Shown one piece after another: positions 56,566 through 60,000 of a stretch of DNA of 60,000 bases. Numbering within the stretch: position 1 is the stretch's first letter; every line of letters starts with the position of its first letter. The stretch is from Takakia lepidozioides (lineage: Eukaryota > Streptophyta > Takakiopsida > Takakiales > Takakiaceae): contig CM060734.1 in NCBI GenBank assembly GCA_030704615.1, forward strand, positions 36,350,042 through 36,410,041. Reading direction: 5' to 3'. Under the pieces are notes generated by a model, which saw nothing but the letters and a program-made list of their open reading frames with translations, made no database searches and was not told the origin of the DNA. Both the position numbers and the translations under genes were made by a program.

Positions 56566-57932
56566 ATCAGTCTAGTCATGAGCTGTGAGCCAACAATAAG
56601 CACTTGCTGGCAGTGTCACAAACTCGCGAAAGCTATAATATTTAAGAATTTTGTGGGCAATTTGGACCTGTCACCCTTTTGACCGGTCATGTGCTACTGT
56701 GGGAAACCGTCACAATATCTATCTTAGCTCATCATGTGTACTGTCGACTCAGCCCCTTAATCCATATGTGTCTCTAAGATGTCTCTCCACCTATCGAGAC
56801 AAAGAAAAAGTCCAAAGAGGGGAGTTACCTGTCTGCCCCAGAAAGAAGAGCTTGGGCAGTCCACTTACCTAGCTTGTTGGCGTTGTTCTTAAGCTCTATG
56901 GCGAGAACCTGCATACATAAAGAAAGAAAAATAGATCATATAAAATGCAAATCAAATGATGGAGTACACTTAGACCATAAGATGGCAAACTATATTAAGA
57001 ACGTAAGAATCTTTTCATGCTTCGACAAATTTGCACACCCCACCATGTATGTCTAGATGGTTGTTGCAAATGTAGGCAGTCTTCAGATTCCCATTTAGTT
57101 TTCTTAGTGCCACCAACAGAGTTACAAACTTTCTCAGTCCCAAAAACAATCGTGCATTGATGCCATGCAAAAAATAAGCAGTGTTGTGTGTACAGTTGGT
57201 TGGAATAGAAGCCGACGACAAATATTCTAGGGCGCATTGTGTACATGGCCACTAAAGTGGCTCTATCATGTTTGCGTCATCATAACCATCACCAGTCACA
57301 TAGTACACCATCATGTACCATTAGGAGATGATGATCGGCACACGGCGCATTTGTACTTCATGTATGGCTGCTTTAGTTAAGGACCAGCTCCTTCCTAGTT
57401 TTTTGTATTCTAACTCGGCGCTATCCCAGTCACCAAGAACCTCACACTTCTCTTGGATGAAACCTGTGTTTCAAAGTACAATTCCTGAGAGGGCAAATCA
57501 CATGAACATGAGTCATTATGTAAATCCACACTGTGCATGACTGCTGATAAGTAAACATTTGCACTTTCTGGATGGCTGGCAATGGAAAACAGGTTGAGCA
57601 CCCAGTGACAGAGATGATATATTCTGTTGACCTTACTGACAAACAGATTCGGGTGGCCTTAGGGAAGAGGCTTCAATACACTCAGGTATATGTTGCTTCC
57701 AACAAAATGCTTAGGAAGATAGATGCTCCTTTGACTGTAGTGTAGGCACCTGGCCTGATCTCAAAACTAGTTATAATCATTTGTGGGCACATAGTTATTA
57801 ATTGTTGGCAGTGTTGTCTCCTCAGCTGATATGTGTGTGTGATGTAGCACTGATTGTGCTCCTAACTTTTGATTGGTTTTGTAGGGCGGCTTGCATGACA
57901 GTCATCATCGGATTCACTGTCCAGACTCATTG
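56566..57932. other. Stretch without a recognisable gene
   Basis: Short frames only. Confidence 0.4.
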
Positions 57933-57940
57933 GTTTATTC

Positions 57941-58995
57941 CAGTGTTGGGCGGGTATATAAATTACCCTGATATACCCGGCGGGTATATCAGGGTATATT
58001 GATATATATATACCCTGGTGTGGCAAGTTTAGGTACCCGGATGTATACCCTTATATCAGGGTATATTTTTATGATATACCCTTATCCTTATATTTACCCT
58101 GCATCAAGACGCTCAATATACCCTACTTTTCTAAATGGTATATGTTAAAATGAAGGGTAGATCTAATCAGGGTATATAAGGGCCTTTATGTGCCTTCATA
58201 GCCTTTGTGTGCTAGGTCTTTTCTCTTTTTGTTGTGTTGTTAGGGAGCCTTGAGCTATAAGAAATCTCCAATCACAACTAAAACAAATGCTACATATATA
58301 TCATTCCTAGAATGTCATATAATCCAAACAATACCTCTTCAGATCTCGCCTATATATATATATATATATATAAGGGAACCCGCCCACAATTTAGGTCCTT
58401 CAGGAGGGATTTTTTAATTTTTTAATTTTTTTATAGGAAACCTGGGAGCTATAGCCCACAATTCAGGCCCTTGAGGAGGGGGAAAGATTAACCCCCTTTC
58501 ATTTATGGACAATGAGACCTACAGGACGATCAACGCCCAGACGTACCGTTACGAACAATCCCACACACGGGGCAAGGCCCGCTACTAGCTGAGCTACCAC
58601 CCAATGTGTTTTTTTTAGTCTCAAACCTCCTCTGGAAATTAACACCAAAATATTATGCAATATCTTATCAATTTTCTCTTTTACTCTAAATTGTTTTTTT
58701 TTGTGTTTTGTACATATTGAAGAACATCATATATTCTTTAGAACCATTAAATTATATATTAATTGAAATAACTATCCATACCCGGAAACTATTCATACCC
58801 TTAGGGTATATTTTGGCATATATATCCATACCCGGGGTTATATAGAAATCTGAAAAGTTAATTTATCCATTACCCGGAGGGTAAATAATTTTTTGAGATT
58901 TCGATTTATCCATACCCGGAGGGTAAATGATTTGACAAAAATAATTTATTTATACCCTAAGGGTATATTGAAATCAATATACCTGCACAACACTG
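57941..58995. mobile_element. hAT-type non-autonomous element with TACCC/GGGTA repeats
   Basis: The left end CAGTGTTGGGCGGGTATAT and the reverse complement of the right end (CAGTGTTGTGCAGGTATAT) match in 17 of 19 bases. The flanks GTTTATTC (57,933-57,940) and GTCTATTC (58,996-59,003) agree in 7 of 8, as for a hAT 8-bp target duplication. Both subterminal regions are packed with GGGTATAT/ATATACCC words (57,951-58,140 and 58,780-58,985), possibly transposase-binding sites. There is no coding capacity. A SINE and a (TA)n run (58,351-58,372) lie inside. Confidence 0.88.
58409..58602 (-). mobile_element. tRNA-derived SINE nested in the hAT-type element
   Basis: The minus strand begins GGGTGGTAGCTCAGCTAGTA (tRNA-like head with A-box TAGCTCAGCTAG). 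Further in is ATTGTTCGTAACGG, a degenerate B-box. It ends after GGGCTATAGCTCCCAGGTTT with an A-rich tail (58,434-58,409). A partial copy of the tail-proximal text lies next to it at 58,373-58,408. Related tails lie at 30.1, 33.1 and 35.2 kb. Confidence 0.75.
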
Positions 58996-59171
58996 GTCTA
59001 TTCTGTCCCACCAACTTCTATCTTAGATAAGAAAATGGACTGGGCTACTGAGAGAGAGACCATTCCCTTGGGAGACATTCAATGTGCAGTTGTAGATGCA
59101 CTACTGATCACATGAGGCACAAAACGAAGCACTCTGGCTAGCACAAACGTGAAACATGGCTGTGAGTGGCA

Positions 59172-59940
59172 GGGTAGTTGTAGGCTACGGTGGACCAAAA
59201 ACTGCGTAACATGGCAGTTTCTCCTCCATTCATGGTACCTTTGATAGTAAAATCACAACTCAATATTTCATACAAGTTTATACAGTCTAAGATTTGTTAC
59301 TACAGTAGAGACATACTCCAATTTTTTTTATTGTAAAAAAGATCATTTATGAAACAACTATGGACTCATAGAGTTGAATCTTATGGACTGCAGTGTTACA
59401 CATGAAAAACCATATGGACTAAAAAAACATCATATACACCTAAGTAATAGCAAAAAGAAAAACACATCAGGGTGCCATTTCCTTAAAGCTACCCAAATGA
59501 ACTTTTATATGGACTAAAAACATCAAGGAATGAGATGTATGGACTAATTTATACTAAAACACTGGGCCAAACTGGGCCAATTTTCCTTAATGTACATCAT
59601 CCTCATTTAGAGGCTTTTGGGATATCATCATTACTAAAAAGGTGTAAAACCCATAATCTAGAGGTACCAAGCGATATATGGAAAAAATAAAAAAATAAAA
59701 AATCTCTAATTATTAGAAATAAAAAATAAGTTTCTATTTTTTAGAATTAAATACTAAAATTTCTAATAAAAAAAATTCTAATCTATTTGGGGTGGGAACT
59801 TTTATTAAAATTATTAAATATATCATATCTATCATCTAAAATTAAATATTTGGATAAATTTCCTCAATTTGAGGTACCTATATGGACTTTCATGGAGGAA
59901 AAATCTGCCTCTTTTGGTCCACCGTACCCTGCAACTGCCC
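59172..59940. mobile_element. 769-bp terminal-inverted-repeat element (MITE-like)
   Basis: The left end GGGTAGTTGTAGGCTACGGT, then GGACCAAAA, matches the reverse complement of the right end (GGGCAGTTGCAGGGTACGGT, then GGACCAAAA) in 26 of 29 bases. GGCA flanks both ends. The interior is AT-rich with repeated TATGGACTAA words and has no coding capacity. The superfamily is uncertain. Confidence 0.8.
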
Positions 59941-60000
59941 GGCAATGCAGCACGAGGGGCAACAAACAAACATGCATAATCAAAACTTATAAGTTTGTGG

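Overview
The window is nuclear DNA of a land plant, most probably a seed-free vascular plant or bryophyte. This rests on three observations: DYW-class pentatricopeptide repeat (PPR) genes without visible introns, a decayed plastid trnP-trnW insertion, and plant-type CACTA, hAT, L1-like LINE and tRNA-SINE elements. I cannot name the species. Almost everything visible is mobile, repeated or decaying. The one clean full-length gene is an intronless polytopic membrane protein at 33.4-34.3 kb.

Region 1 (about 0.5-13.7 kb) is filled with palindromes of the type GCGACCGCC...GGCGGTCGC, about 60-70 bp apart. Two 1.5-kb arms (about 2.64-4.18 and 5.66-7.13 kb) are inverted copies that end in similar terminal sequences (GCC..GTTATCA plus CACGTCA-rich DNA). 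They bracket a 1.5-kb segment whose open reading frame stops exactly at the junction. Outside the arms lie a decayed hAT transposase C-terminus (minus strand) and a decayed 521-codon RING-type gene (plus strand). That gene carries five in-frame stops and no frameshift. A 1-kb tandem duplication built from 120-bp monomers and a third terminus at 13.74 kb follow.

Region 2 (13.8-22.9 kb) holds two convergent, related, decayed genes. Gene A (plus) has about eleven exons. Its C-terminal part looks like a circularly permuted (class beta) N4/N6 DNA methyltransferase. Its first intron carries 16 palindromes centred on GGTACC, GGTGCC or GTTAAC. Gene B (minus) shares one conserved exon with gene A, and has its own array of about ten palindromes of different sequence (CCTTGCGTTGACGCAAGG) upstream of that exon. 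This pairing of a gene with a private palindrome array, also seen in region 1, is the most unusual thing in the window.

Region 3 (24-36 kb) holds PPR genes and fragments (one PPR-DYW gene with two frameshifting deletions, one DYW tail), the plastid insertion, and the membrane-protein gene, which resembles a fungal family.

Region 4 (36.2-49.9 kb) is an L1-like LINE on the minus strand. Its 5' region is split by a 5,323-bp CACTA element with a GTA target-site duplication. That element carries PPR pieces and other gene fragments but no visible transposase.

Region 5 (50-60 kb) holds a truncated BAHD acyltransferase exon, LTR-like and CACTA-terminal debris, a hAT-type non-autonomous element with a nested tRNA-derived SINE, and another terminal-inverted-repeat element at the right edge.
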